DNA of 64,000 bases from Bifidobacterium colobi (GTDB taxonomy: Bacteria; Actinomycetota; Actinomycetes; Actinomycetales; Bifidobacteriaceae). Positions 17,147-25,247 of the stretch are shown here, piece by piece (the stretch's first letter is position 1; each line of letters starts with the position of its first letter). The stretch is from NCBI RefSeq assembly GCF_018555455.1, contig NZ_JAFEJU010000006.1, positions 50,980 to 114,979 of the forward strand, in the 5' to 3' direction. The position numbers and the translations under genes were made by a program. Below the pieces are notes generated by a model. It did no database searches, was not told the DNA's origin, and saw nothing but the letters and a program-made list of their open reading frames with translations.

Positions 17147-17245
17147 TATTGCCTCCCTCTGACGAGAGAGGCGGCTCGAAGAGCCGGAGGAAGAGAAGCC
17201 GGCGAAGCCGCAACGGATATGGTGCAACGGCGTCGGTGGCTTCTC
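17147..17245. repeat. Bifidobacterial intergenic palindromic element
   Basis: This non-coding stretch is built of nested inverted repeats: CCTCTGACGAGAGAGG, GGCTCGAAGAGCC, and a long stem AGAAGCC...GGCTTCT. It resembles the REP/MITE-like intergenic repeats common in bifidobacterial genomes. It lies between serS and tRNA-Ser. Confidence 0.5.
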
Positions 17246-17256
17246 CCTACCGTATG

Positions 17257-17262
17257 TATAAT
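17257..17262 (+). promoter_or_regulatory. Probable -10 box of the tRNA-Ser promoter
   Basis: A perfect TATAAT lies 43 bases upstream of the tRNA-Ser 5' end. The -35 region is poorly matched. Confidence 0.45.
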
Positions 17263-17304
17263 TAAACATCGTGCGCTTAAGCGGATACGCTGGAACGCAC
17301 ACAA

Positions 17305-17389
17305 GGACAGATGTCTGAGCGGTCTAAAGAGACGGTCTTGAAAACCGTTGAGGTGCAAGCCTCCGCGAGTTCGAATCTCGCTCTGTCCG
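17305..17389 (+). tRNA. tRNA-Ser (anticodon TGA)
   Basis: A cloverleaf of about 85 bases is visible. The acceptor arms GGACAGA and TCTGTCC pair, and the anticodon loop CTTGAAA gives TGA. A long variable arm typical of serine tRNA and the T arm GAGTTCGAATCTC are present. A terminator follows immediately. Confidence 0.95.
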
Positions 17390-17394
17390 CTTTC

Positions 17395-17424
17395 AAGGCT
17401 TCGACATAATGTCGAAGCCTTTTT
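17395..17424 (+). terminator. Terminator of tRNA-Ser
   Basis: AAGGCTTCGAC pairs with GTCGAAGCCTT around a five-base loop and is followed by TTTTC. Confidence 0.88.
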
Positions 17425-17519
17425 CGTTTGCGGTAGTTACTGATGCCGCCACTCTCTTCACAATTTCTTCATATGTTGGATACATGCCGATGTTGCAGGC
17501 GTGGTGTTGTGTGATAATA

Positions 17520-17663
17520 TGTAACCGGTCACAAAACCGAGCGTACAAAAGTCAATAATGCTGGAATTGTCGCTATAGTTAACGGAACTTATGCGCGACA
17601 ATCCAAGGAAATGCAACGTTTCCAAGGGTGGCGCGCTGAAATTGTTAGCAAAGTTGACAATTT
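17520..17663 (+). promoter_or_regulatory. Multi-dyad operator region upstream of gltA
   Basis: The 346-base gap upstream of gltA holds no gene but has four dyads: TGTAACCGGTCACA (17520-17533); ATTGTCGC/GCGACAAT (17566-17602); GGAAATGCAACGTTTCC (17607-17623), which resembles LacI-type operators; and AAATTGT/ACAATTT (17639-17663), which overlaps the promoter -35 box. This suggests several regulator inputs, including carbon control, on the LNB locus. Which proteins bind is unknown. Confidence 0.55.
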
Positions 17664-17682
17664 CCTTAAAAGGGCATAGATT
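17654..17682 (+). promoter_or_regulatory. gltA promoter
   Basis: TTGACA (17654-17659), a 17-base spacer and TAGATT (17677-17682) form a strong sigma-70-type promoter 54 bases upstream of the gltA start. Confidence 0.7.
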
Positions 17683-17736
17683 GGCTATTGTTCGTCACAG
17701 AGAAGTGATGAGGCCATATAACGAAGGAGTAGAGAT

Positions 17737-19047
17737 ATGGTATCGCATAATAAGCGTCTGGTAGCCGCACTGGCTGCGGTAGCCGCCATGGGCATGGGTC
17801 TTGCCGGCTGCGGCAGCGACACTGCCAACACGGATAGCAGCGATGGCGGCAAGGTCACCATCACCTACATGCACCGTCTTCCGGATTCCGAGGGCATGAC
17901 TCTGGTCAACGACATCGTTGCCAAGTGGAACAAGGAGCACCCGGACATTCAGGTCAAGGCCACCAAGTTCGATGGCAAGGCTTCCGAAATGATCAAGAAG
18001 CTGGAGACCGATGTCAAGTCCGGCGAAGCTCCGGATTTGGCTCAGGTTGGTTACGCTGAGCTGCCTGAGGTCTTCACCAAGGGTCTGCTTCAGGACGTGA
18101 CCCAGTACGCCGAGCAGTACAAGGACCACTTCGCATCCGGCCCGTACAGCCTGGTGCAGGTGGACGGCAAGGCTTACGGCCTGCCGCAGGACACCGGCCC
18201 GCTGGTCTACTTCTACAACAAGGCTGAGTTCGAGAAGCTTGGCATCACTGAGGTTCCGAAGACTCAGAGCGAATTCATCGAAGCCGCTAAGAAGGCCGCC
18301 GCTGCTGGCAAGTACATCATGTCCTACCAGCCTGATGAGGCCGGCAACATGATCTCCGGTCTGGCTGGCGCTTCCGGTGGCTGGTACAAGGTGAAGGGCA
18401 GCTCTTGGGTTGTCAACACCGAGACTGACGGATCCAAGGCAACCGCTGACTTCTACCAGCAGCTGCTCGATGCCAAGGCAGCAACCACCAACCCGCGTTG
18501 GGATCCGTCCTTCGACGCTTCCATCAAGGATGGTTCGCTGATCGGTACCGTGGCCGCCGCTTGGGAAGCTCCGCTGTTCATGACCTCCTCCGGTGGCACT
18601 GGCTCCGGTGAGTGGCAGGTCGCTCAGCTGGGCGATTGGTTCGGCAACGGTGGCAAGACCGGCCCTGACGGTGGTTCCGCTGTGGCCGTGCTGAAGAACT
18701 CCAAGCACCCGAAGGAAGCCATGGAGTTCCTGGATTGGTTCAACACCCAGGTTCCGGATCTCGTTTCCCAGGGCCTCGTGCCGGCTGCTACCACTGAAGA
18801 TGCTGAGACTCCTTCCGAGTGGTCCACCTTCTTCGGTGGTCAGGACATCATGAAGGAATTCAAGACCGCTAACAACAACATGGGTGACTTCACCTACATG
18901 CCTGGCTTCTCCGCAGTCGCCGCCAAGATGAACGAAACCGCCGCCAAGGCCACCGATGGCTCCGGCAAGGTTGCGGACATCTTCTCCGACGCACAGACCA
19001 CGTCTGTGGACACGCTGAAGAACCTCGGCCTGTCGGTTTCCGAGTGA
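17737..19047 (+). CDS. gltA: Lacto-N-biose/galacto-N-biose ABC transporter, solute-binding lipoprotein
   Basis: This extracellular sugar-binding protein has a lipobox (GLAGCGSD, Cys near residue 25) followed by a family 1 solute-binding fold of about 410 residues. Recognisable segments are FDGKASEMIKKLETDVKSGEAPDLAQVGYAELP (start of the ligand lobe, split here only by naming), PLVYFYNKAEFEKLG and AMEFLDWFN. Heavy use of abundant codons suggests high expression. Gene order gltA-gltB-gltC-lnpA matches the LNB/GNB utilisation locus of B. longum, where this protein captures lacto-N-biose and galacto-N-biose from human milk and mucin glycans. A GAAGGAG ribosome-binding site precedes the ATG. A terminator separates it from the permease genes, which would give an excess of binding protein. 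Confidence 0.9.
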   Translation: MVSHNKRLVAALAAVAAMGMGLAGCGSDTANTDSSDGGKVTITYMHRLPDSEGMTLVNDIVAKWNKEHPDIQVKATKFDGKASEMIKKLETDVKSGEAPDLAQVGYAELPEVFTKGLLQDVTQYAEQYKDHFASGPYSLVQVDGKAYGLPQDTGPLVYFYNKAEFEKLGITEVPKTQSEFIEAAKKAAAAGKYIMSYQPDEAGNMISGLAGASGGWYKVKGSSWVVNTETDGSKATADFYQQLLDAKAATTNPRWDPSFDASIKDGSLIGTVAAAWEAPLFMTSSGGTGSGEWQVAQLGDWFGNGGKTGPDGGSAVAVLKNSKHPKEAMEFLDWFNTQVPDLVSQGLVPAATTEDAETPSEWSTFFGGQDIMKEFKTANNNMGDFTYMPGFSAVAAKMNETAAKATDGSGKVADIFSDAQTTSVDTLKNLGLSVSE

Positions 19048-19098
19048 CGTTAACGGCTCGGGTTCCTTCCAGCCGGTAACATCCCTCAAGCACACATC

Positions 19099-19134
19099 GA
19101 AAGGCCGGAGCTCAACACTCCGGCCTTTCTTTAT
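19099..19134 (+). terminator. Attenuating terminator between gltA and gltB
   Basis: AAAGGCCGGAG pairs with CTCCGGCCTTT and is followed by CTTT. Its place inside the transporter operon suggests partial termination that favours the binding protein. Confidence 0.8.
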
Positions 19135-19266
19135 GCACTGCTCTTTATGCACAGCCCGACTCGTTATCGCTGAATTCCATTGACTTCATCGAGTTGGGTA
19201 GTCGCGCGTTTCTTATAGTCGCTCTTTCTGCTATTCCCACTGTTCTTTTGAAAGACAGGTTTCCCT

Positions 19267-20238
19267 ATGACTGCAACAACACAAACGGCGAAGACGGGGG
19301 GCGCCAAGCGTGCCGCCAAGCCGAAGGCTTCTGACGCTGTCAAGCGCGAAAACCGTACCGGCTGGGCCTTCATGGCACCGTTTGGCATTCTCTTTGCCTT
19401 GGTCTTCATTCTGCCTATCGTCTGGGCAATTTATTCCAGCTTCTTCCGTCAGGTCACCACAGGTGGTGGCGCATACGGCGGCGGCGAACTGGTCAATAAG
19501 TTCGTCGGCTTCCAGAACTTCCAATATGTGATTACCTCCGGCGCATTCTGGGCGGGCGTCGGCAGGGTGGTGCTCTACACCCTGGTGCAGGTGCCGGTCA
19601 TGATCATCGCCGCACTGGCACTGGCCATGCTCATTGACTCCTACATCGTCAAGCACATCACCGCATTCCGCCTCAGCTACTTCCTGCCGTACGCTATTCC
19701 GGGCGTGGTGGCATCCATCATCTGGGTGTACCTCTACAACGGCCAGATCTCCCCGATTGTCAAGGGACTTGCCGCACTTGGTATCAAGGTTGACTTCTTC
19801 GCCGACAATGTGGTGCTCGGCTCCATGGCCAACATCACCACCTGGACCTTCACCGGCTACAACATGCTGATCTTCCTTGCTGCACTGCAGGCCATTCCGC
19901 ATGATCTGTATGAAGCCGCCCGCATCGATGGCGCCAACGGCTTCCAGATTGCCATGAAGATCAAGCTGCCGAACGTGCGTGCCGCCGCCTTGCTCGCCAT
20001 GCTGCTGTCCATCGTGGGTACGATTCAGCTGTTCAACGAGCCTCAGGTGATGTCGATTTCCGATCCAAGCATTTCCAAGTCGTACACGCCGATGATGATG
20101 GCCCTCAACACTTCGCAAGGCACCCTGACCCCAGGTGGTGATGGGCCTGCATCCGCTGTGGCCATTGTGATGGCATTGATCGCAGGCGTACTCGCCGTGG
20201 TCTACACGCTCGTTGAAAGGAAGGTGAACGCAGAATGA
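19267..20238 (+). CDS. gltB: LNB/GNB ABC transporter permease 1
   Basis: This MalF-type inner-membrane permease has about six spans. The hydrophilic N-terminus is Lys/Ala-rich. The EAA loop that docks to the ATPase is visible as YEAARIDGANGFQIAMKIKLPN. It forms the channel with GltC. No ATPase is encoded in the locus, so it presumably uses a shared MsmK-type ATPase, as is known for bifidobacterial sugar importers. It overlaps gltC by four bases (ATGA). Confidence 0.9.
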   Translation: MTATTQTAKTGGAKRAAKPKASDAVKRENRTGWAFMAPFGILFALVFILPIVWAIYSSFFRQVTTGGGAYGGGELVNKFVGFQNFQYVITSGAFWAGVGRVVLYTLVQVPVMIIAALALAMLIDSYIVKHITAFRLSYFLPYAIPGVVASIIWVYLYNGQISPIVKGLAALGIKVDFFADNVVLGSMANITTWTFTGYNMLIFLAALQAIPHDLYEAARIDGANGFQIAMKIKLPNVRAAALLAMLLSIVGTIQLFNEPQVMSISDPSISKSYTPMMMALNTSQGTLTPGGDGPASAVAIVMALIAGVLAVVYTLVERKVNAE

Positions 20239-21194
20239 GCACTGCAGAAGCTCTCGATAAGGAATCCCGCGAGGCCGCACGCGCACGCAAGAAGGCCGAT
20301 AAGATCCGCGATAAGCATGCCAACGACCTGCCTCGTTCCATGCAGCCTTCCGCGCTGGTCAAGACCATCACCATCGTTGTGCTGATCTTCGCGCTGATCT
20401 ACTTCCTGTTCCCGATTTACTGGGCCATCATCGCCTCGACCAAGACGCCGAGCCAGATGACCGGCAGCAATGGTCTATGGTTTGCAGTCAGCCTCACTGA
20501 TCTGCCCGCCGCCATTGCGAAGAACTATGGCACGCTGATTGGCTGGACCCGTGGCCAGTTCTGGCGCTGGGTGCTGAACTCCCTGATCTACTCGGGTGTT
20601 TCAGCTCTGGTCGGTACGCTCGTGGCTGTGATGGCAGGCTACGCCACCGCGAAGTTCAACTTCCGCGGCAAGAACATTGCCATTGGTGTGATTATGGGCT
20701 GCATGCTGATGCCGGCCGCACTGCTGACCATTCCGCAGTACTCCATCTTCCACGCCATGCACCTGACCAATACGATGCTCTCCATCATCATCCCGTGCTG
20801 CGTTTCGCCGTTCGGCTTCTTCCTCGGCCGTGTGTATGCGCAGACTTCGGTGCCGAACGAACTGCTCGAAGCGGCCCGCATTGATGGCGCCAGCGAAGCA
20901 CGAATCTTCTTCACCATTGTGCTGAGGATTCTGGCTCCGGCTATGGTTACGATCTTCCTCTTCCTGTTCGTGGCCACGTGGAACAACTTCCTGCTGCCGT
21001 TGATGATGGTCTCCTCTGACACCTTAAAGCCGGTGACCTTGGGTCTGTACGGCATGGTCTCCTTGGCAACGTTCACCGATCGTGGCGCTCTGATGATGGG
21101 TGCTCTGCTCGGTGTACTGCCGGTAATCGTGCTCTTCCTCGGTCTTCAGCGCTACTGGCAGGCCGGCCTAGCCGCAGGTGCGGTCAAGGGCTGA
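20235..21194 (+). CDS. gltC: LNB/GNB ABC transporter permease 2
   Basis: This MalG-type permease of 319 residues has six predicted spans. Its EAA loop reads LLEAARIDGASEARIFFTIVLRILAP, shown here as two parts: LLEAARIDGASEAR and IFFTIVLRILAP. It partners GltB; the four-base overlap implies coupled translation. The gene ends at a repeat-rich spacer, so it is probably the last gene of the transporter transcript. Confidence 0.9.
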   Translation: MSTAEALDKESREAARARKKADKIRDKHANDLPRSMQPSALVKTITIVVLIFALIYFLFPIYWAIIASTKTPSQMTGSNGLWFAVSLTDLPAAIAKNYGTLIGWTRGQFWRWVLNSLIYSGVSALVGTLVAVMAGYATAKFNFRGKNIAIGVIMGCMLMPAALLTIPQYSIFHAMHLTNTMLSIIIPCCVSPFGFFLGRVYAQTSVPNELLEAARIDGASEARIFFTIVLRILAPAMVTIFLFLFVATWNNFLLPLMMVSSDTLKPVTLGLYGMVSLATFTDRGALMMGALLGVLPVIVLFLGLQRYWQAGLAAGAVKG

Positions 21195-21460
21195 CGCGTT
21201 AAGCAGACAGCCCGGTGGGCTGTCTGTAGCGTCAGCCTGAGCGAGGCGGTAGCCGAGCGAAGGTCGGTTTGAGTCCGAGCGTAGCGAGGTCCGTTCTTGC
21301 AGGGCTGAGCCGTAACGAACAGTCCGGTGGACTGTTCGTAGGCTCAGCCTGAGCTGGAACGTGAGTTCCGGCGAAGGCAACATTGAGCCTCGCCGAAGGC
21401 GAGTCCTTAATTGCAGGGGCCGAAGGCGAGCCGTTCAGCAGACAGCCTCAGACTTACCAT
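21195..21460. repeat. Tandem covarying palindromic repeat units between gltC and lnpA
   Basis: This is a non-coding stretch. Unit 1 (from ~21197) has the stem CAGACAGCCCGGTGGGCTGTCTG and flanking GACGC/GCGTC followed by AGCCTGAGC. Unit 2 (from ~21307) has GAACAGTCCGGTGGACTGTTC with flanking GAGCC/GGCTC followed by AGCCTGAGC. A partial third unit (AGCAGACAGCC) begins near 21436. The stems differ by paired changes, so base pairing rather than sequence is conserved. The shorter motifs GCCGAAGGCGAG and GAGCGTAGCGAGG form additional small stems. Confidence 0.7.
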
Positions 21461-21688
21461 CCCGCCGCCCGGCATCTCGTGCTACTCCTTCCGGTGCCGG
21501 GCGGCTCTTCCCAATCAAGTAGCACACGCCACGCATGCGTGTACGCGCGCATGAATGAACGTCTGTCCTCTCCAGGCTCTCTCGGTGCGCGAATGCAAGC
21601 TGAGGGATGCAGTTCATTGCCGCTAACCATGCGTGATCGCTCTTCCGGCATCGCCGTAGGGCATACCATCAAGGATTTATGCAGTCAG

Positions 21689-21726
21689 AATCCTGGACGC
21701 CCGACGGCGGTGTCGGATTCTTGTTT
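21689..21726 (+). terminator. Terminator-like hairpin before lnpA
   Basis: AGAATCC pairs with GGATTCT around an internal partly paired loop and is followed by TGTTTT. It would end transcripts from gltABC just ahead of a separate lnpA promoter. Confidence 0.55.
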
Positions 21727-21749
21727 TATATGCATATGTTGTTTACAAT
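21721..21749 (+). promoter_or_regulatory. lnpA promoter
   Basis: TTGTTT (21721-21726), a 17-base spacer and TACAAT (21744-21749) lie 40 bases upstream of the lnpA ATG. The gene can therefore be transcribed independently of gltABC. Confidence 0.65.
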
Positions 21750-21789
21750 TTAATTATCCGCAATAACCGACGTACTCAAAGGAGAGACC

Positions 21790-24045
21790 ATGACCAGTAC
21801 CGGCCGCTTCACCTTGCCAAGCGAGGAGAACTTTGCCGAGAAAACCAAGGAACTTGCCGAACTGTGGGGTGCTGACGCCATTCGCAATTCCGATGGCACC
21901 CATTTGGATGAGGCTGTGCTTGCCCTTGGCAAGAAGATCTACAGCGCATACTTCCCGACCCGCGCGCATAACGAGTGGATCACCTTGCATATGGACGAAA
22001 CGCCACAGGTGTATCTGCTGACCGACCGCATTCTCGCACAATCCGACACCGTTGATATTCCGCTAATGGACGGCTTCTTCGCTGAACAGCTGAAGCCGAA
22101 CCGTGACGCCGATCCGCATAAGTACTGGGAAGTCGTGGATCGCACCACCGGCGAGGTGGTCCCGGCGGAGCGCTGGACGCTCGACGCCGATGCTGACACC
22201 GTGCATGTTGCCGGAATCACCCCGTGGCATGAGTACACGGCGAGCTTCCTGGCCTACATCATCTGGGATCCGGTGGAGATGTACAACCACCTGACCAACA
22301 ACTGGGGCGACAAGGAACATGAGATTCCGTTCGACATCTACCACCCGGCAACCCGCAAGTTCGTGTTCGACACGTTCGAGCAGTGGCTGAAGGACAATCC
22401 GCAGGTGGATGTGGTGCGTTTCACCACGTTCTTCTACCAGTTCACGCTGCTGTTCGACCCGAAGCATCGCGAGAAGATCGTGGACTGGTTCGGCTGCGCC
22501 TGCACCGTAAGCCCGGCCGCGCTCGATGATTTCGAGAAGGAATACGGCTACCGTCTGCGTCCGGAAGACTTTGTGGACGGCGGCGCCTACAATTCCGCGT
22601 GGCGTGTGCCGCGCAAGGCCCAGCGCGACTGGATCGATTTCCTTTCCGGCTTCGTGCGTAAGAACGTCAAGCAGCTCGCCTCGATGTCCCATGCCGCAGG
22701 CAAGGAAGCGATGATGTTCCTCGGCGATCAGTGGATTGGTACCGAGCCATATAAAGATGGCTTCGAGGATCTGGGTCTCGACGCTGTGGTCGGTTCCATC
22801 GGCGATGGCACCACAACCCGTATGATCGCCGATATTCCGGGAGTCAAGTACACCGAAGGCCGATTCCTGCCGTACTTCTTCCCGGATACCTTCTACGAGG
22901 GCAACGATCCAAGCATCGAAGGCCTCGACAACTGGCGTAAGGCTCGCCGCGCCATCCTCAGGTCCCCGATCTCCCGCATGGGCTACGGCGGCTACCTGTC
23001 CTTGGCGGCCAAGTTCCCGAAGTTCGTGGACACGGTGACCCATATCGCCAACGAGTTCCGTGATATTCACGACCGTACGGACGGCAAGGCCGCTGAAGGC
23101 GAGCTCAACGTGGCCATCCTGAACTCCTGGGGCAAGATGCGCTCCTGGATGGCGTTCACCGTGGCTCATGCGCTGCCGAACAAGCAGACCTATTCGTACT
23201 ACGGCATTCTGGAATCCCTGTCCGGCATGCGCGTGAACGTCAGGTTCATCAGCTTCGACGATGTGCTCGAGCATGGCGTGGCCGATGATATTGACGTGAT
23301 CGTGACCGGCGGCCCGGTGGATACCGCATTCACCGGCGGCGATGTATGGGCCAACCCGAAGCTGGCGGAGACGCTGCGCGCCTGGGTGCGCGGCGGCGGC
23401 GCCTTGGTGGGTGTGGGCGAGCCGAGCTCCCTGCCGCGTTTCCAGGCTGGTCGTTTCTTCCAGCTGGCCGACGTATTTGGTGTGGATGAGGAACGCTACC
23501 AGACCCTGTCGGTGGATAAGTACTTCCCGCCGGTCACCCCGGACCACTTCATCACCGCCGACGTTCCGGTGGATGCCGAAGCCCGAGAGACTTGGGAGAA
23601 GGCCGGCTACCGTATTCCGCTCTCCGGTTGCGGCGGCGGCCAGGGCATCGAACCGCTGGGCGGCATCGACTTCGGCGAGCCGGTGCTCAACACCTATCCG
23701 GTCAATGAGGATGTGACGCTGCTCAGGGCCGATAACGGCCAAGTGCAGCTCGCGGTCAACGAATATGGCGACGGCCGTGGCGTGTATGTCTCCGGACTGC
23801 CATATTCGGCGGCCAACGCGCGCCTGTTGGAGCGCATCCTCTTCTGGGCATCCCACAACGAGGAGAAGTACGCGGCATGGAGCTCCTCGAACCCGGAGTG
23901 CGAAGTCGCACACTTCCCCGAACAGGGCCTTTACTGCGTGATCAACAACACCGATCAGCCGCAGACTACCACCGTGACGTTGGCGGACGGCAGCAGCGAG
24001 ACCTTCGACCTTGAAGGCAGCGGCATCGCCTGGCGCAACGCCTGA
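21790..24045 (+). CDS. lnpA: 1,3-beta-galactosyl-N-acetylhexosamine phosphorylase (lacto-N-biose phosphorylase, GH112)
   Basis: The enzyme phosphorolyses lacto-N-biose or galacto-N-biose in the cytoplasm to galactose 1-phosphate and GlcNAc or GalNAc. The 751-residue length matches GH112. It begins MTSTGRFTLPSEENF, and the TIM-barrel contains FYQFTLLFDPKHREK and MSHAAGKEAMMFLGDQWIGTE (given here as two parts: MSHAAGKEAMMF, LGDQWIGTE). A glutamine-amidotransferase-like fold (VTGGPVDTAFTGG) and a C-terminal beta domain follow. AAAGGAGAGACC precedes the ATG. There is no signal peptide, as expected. The gene is followed by a terminator, not by nahK as in the classical operon. Confidence 0.95.
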   Translation: MTSTGRFTLPSEENFAEKTKELAELWGADAIRNSDGTHLDEAVLALGKKIYSAYFPTRAHNEWITLHMDETPQVYLLTDRILAQSDTVDIPLMDGFFAEQLKPNRDADPHKYWEVVDRTTGEVVPAERWTLDADADTVHVAGITPWHEYTASFLAYIIWDPVEMYNHLTNNWGDKEHEIPFDIYHPATRKFVFDTFEQWLKDNPQVDVVRFTTFFYQFTLLFDPKHREKIVDWFGCACTVSPAALDDFEKEYGYRLRPEDFVDGGAYNSAWRVPRKAQRDWIDFLSGFVRKNVKQLASMSHAAGKEAMMFLGDQWIGTEPYKDGFEDLGLDAVVGSIGDGTTTRMIADIPGVKYTEGRFLPYFFPDTFYEGNDPSIEGLDNWRKARRAILRSPISRMGYGGYLSLAAKFPKFVDTVTHIANEFRDIHDRTDGKAAEGELNVAILNSWGKMRSWMAFTVAHALPNKQTYSYYGILESLSGMRVNVRFISFDDVLEHGVADDIDVIVTGGPVDTAFTGGDVWANPKLAETLRAWVRGGGALVGVGEPSSLPRFQAGRFFQLADVFGVDEERYQTLSVDKYFPPVTPDHFITADVPVDAEARETWEKAGYRIPLSGCGGGQGIEPLGGIDFGEPVLNTYPVNEDVTLLRADNGQVQLAVNEYGDGRGVYVSGLPYSAANARLLERILFWASHNEEKYAAWSSSNPECEVAHFPEQGLYCVINNTDQPQTTTVTLADGSSETFDLEGSGIAWRNA

Positions 24046-24055
24046 TTCGACATAT

Positions 24056-24094
24056 TGGCTCCCCTTTTTCAGGAAGGGGAGCCAATGTTCTCTT
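24056..24094 (+). terminator. lnpA terminator
   Basis: TTGGCTCCCCTT pairs with AAGGGGAGCCAA around a short loop, followed by TGTTCTCTTTT. Confidence 0.7.
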
Positions 24095-24104
24095 TTGTGA
24101 ACAA

Positions 24105-24209
24105 AAAGCACATAAGAACCGCTTACTGCGCTTGATTTTGTCTTCAAATGCAGTAAACTCAGTCATGAAAGAACAAAAGTGCACATTCAAGAAACAGAAG
24201 TGCACATTC
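24105..24209 (+). promoter_or_regulatory. galE promoter with tandem operator-like repeats
   Basis: TTGATT (24132-24137), a 16-base spacer and TAAACT (24154-24159) form the promoter. Downstream, AAGTGCACATTC occurs twice exactly 21 bases apart (24177-24188 and 24198-24209), each preceded by an AACARAA element. A degenerate copy (AACAAAAAGCACATAA) precedes the -35 box. This arrangement suits a repressor that binds one helix face. The regulator is not known. Confidence 0.6.
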
Positions 24210-24223
24210 TTCAAGGAGAAGAC

Positions 24224-25246
24224 ATGACCACTGTTCTGGTTACGGGCGGCGCGGGCTTCATTGCCACCCACACTGACGTTGAGCTGCTGAACAAGGGATA
24301 CGATGTGGTGTCCGTAGACAACTACGGCAACTCGTCTCCAATCGCTCTCGACCGCGTTGAGCAGATCACCGGCAAGAAGATCAAGCGTTACGACGGCGAC
24401 GTGCGTGACGAAGCCCTGATGAACAAGATCTTCGATGAGAACCCGATTGACTGGGTCATCCACTTCGCCGGCCTCAAGGCCGTGGGCGAGTCCGTGGCCA
24501 AGCCGATCGAGTACTACGACAACAACCTGTACTCCACGCTGGTGCTGCTCAAGGTAATGCGCGCACACAACGTCAAGAAGATCATCTTCTCGTCTTCCGC
24601 AACCGTGTACGGCACTCCGAAGGAACTGCCGATCACCGAGGAGACCCCGACCGGCGGCACCACCAACCCGTACGGCACCTCCAAGCTGTTCCAGGAGCAG
24701 ATCCTGCGTGATGTGCATGTGGCCGACCCGGAGTGGACCATTGTGCTGCTGCGCTACTTCAACCCGGTCGGCGCTCACGAATCCGGCCTGCTGGGCGAGG
24801 ATCCGAAGGGCATCCCGGCCAACCTGACCCCGTACGTGGCCAAGGTGGCTATCGGCGAACTCAAGGCCGTGCAGGTCTTCGGCGACGATTACGACACCCC
24901 GGACGGCACCGGCGTGCGCGACTACATCCACGTTGTCGATCTGGCCAAGGGCCACGTGGCCGTCATCGACCACATCGAGAAGCCGGGCGTGTTCACCTAC
25001 AACCTGGGCACCGGCCACGGCTACTCCGTGCTCGAAGTCATCAAGGCATACGAGAAGGCAGCCGGCCACGCGATTCCGTACGTGATCAAGCCGCGTCGCC
25101 CCGGCGACATCGCCGCTTGCTACGCCGACGCCTCCAAGGCAGCCCGCGAGCTGGATTGGAAGGCCGAGCTGACCATCGACGACATGGCCAAGTCCTCCCT
25201 GAACTGGCAGACCAAGAACCCGAACGGTTTCCGCGACGCCAAGTAA
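24224..25246 (+). CDS. galE: UDP-glucose/UDP-N-acetylglucosamine 4-epimerase (lnpD/galE type)
   Basis: This short-chain dehydrogenase-fold epimerase has the NAD-binding loop VTGGAGFIATH at the N-terminus, the catalytic Ser-Ser in FSSSATVYG and the YGTSK Tyr-Lys pair. The C-terminal block is RRPGDIAACYADASKAARELDW (given in parts: RRPGDIAACYAD, ASKAARELDW). It interconverts UDP-Gal and UDP-Glc, and perhaps the HexNAc forms, to close the galactose arm of LNB catabolism. I start at ATG 24224, with AAGGAG seven bases upstream; the open frame reaches 24179 but would cover the operator repeats. It normally follows nahK and galT in this locus, and both are absent here. Confidence 0.92.
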   Translation: MTTVLVTGGAGFIATHTDVELLNKGYDVVSVDNYGNSSPIALDRVEQITGKKIKRYDGDVRDEALMNKIFDENPIDWVIHFAGLKAVGESVAKPIEYYDNNLYSTLVLLKVMRAHNVKKIIFSSSATVYGTPKELPITEETPTGGTTNPYGTSKLFQEQILRDVHVADPEWTIVLLRYFNPVGAHESGLLGEDPKGIPANLTPYVAKVAIGELKAVQVFGDDYDTPDGTGVRDYIHVVDLAKGHVAVIDHIEKPGVFTYNLGTGHGYSVLEVIKAYEKAAGHAIPYVIKPRRPGDIAACYADASKAARELDWKAELTIDDMAKSSLNWQTKNPNGFRDAK

Positions 25247-25247
25247 C

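Noticed and set aside
22063..24147. 694-residue open frame on the minus strand opposite lnpA
   Set aside because: It is antisense to a full-length GH112 enzyme and has no recognisable domains or ribosome-binding site.
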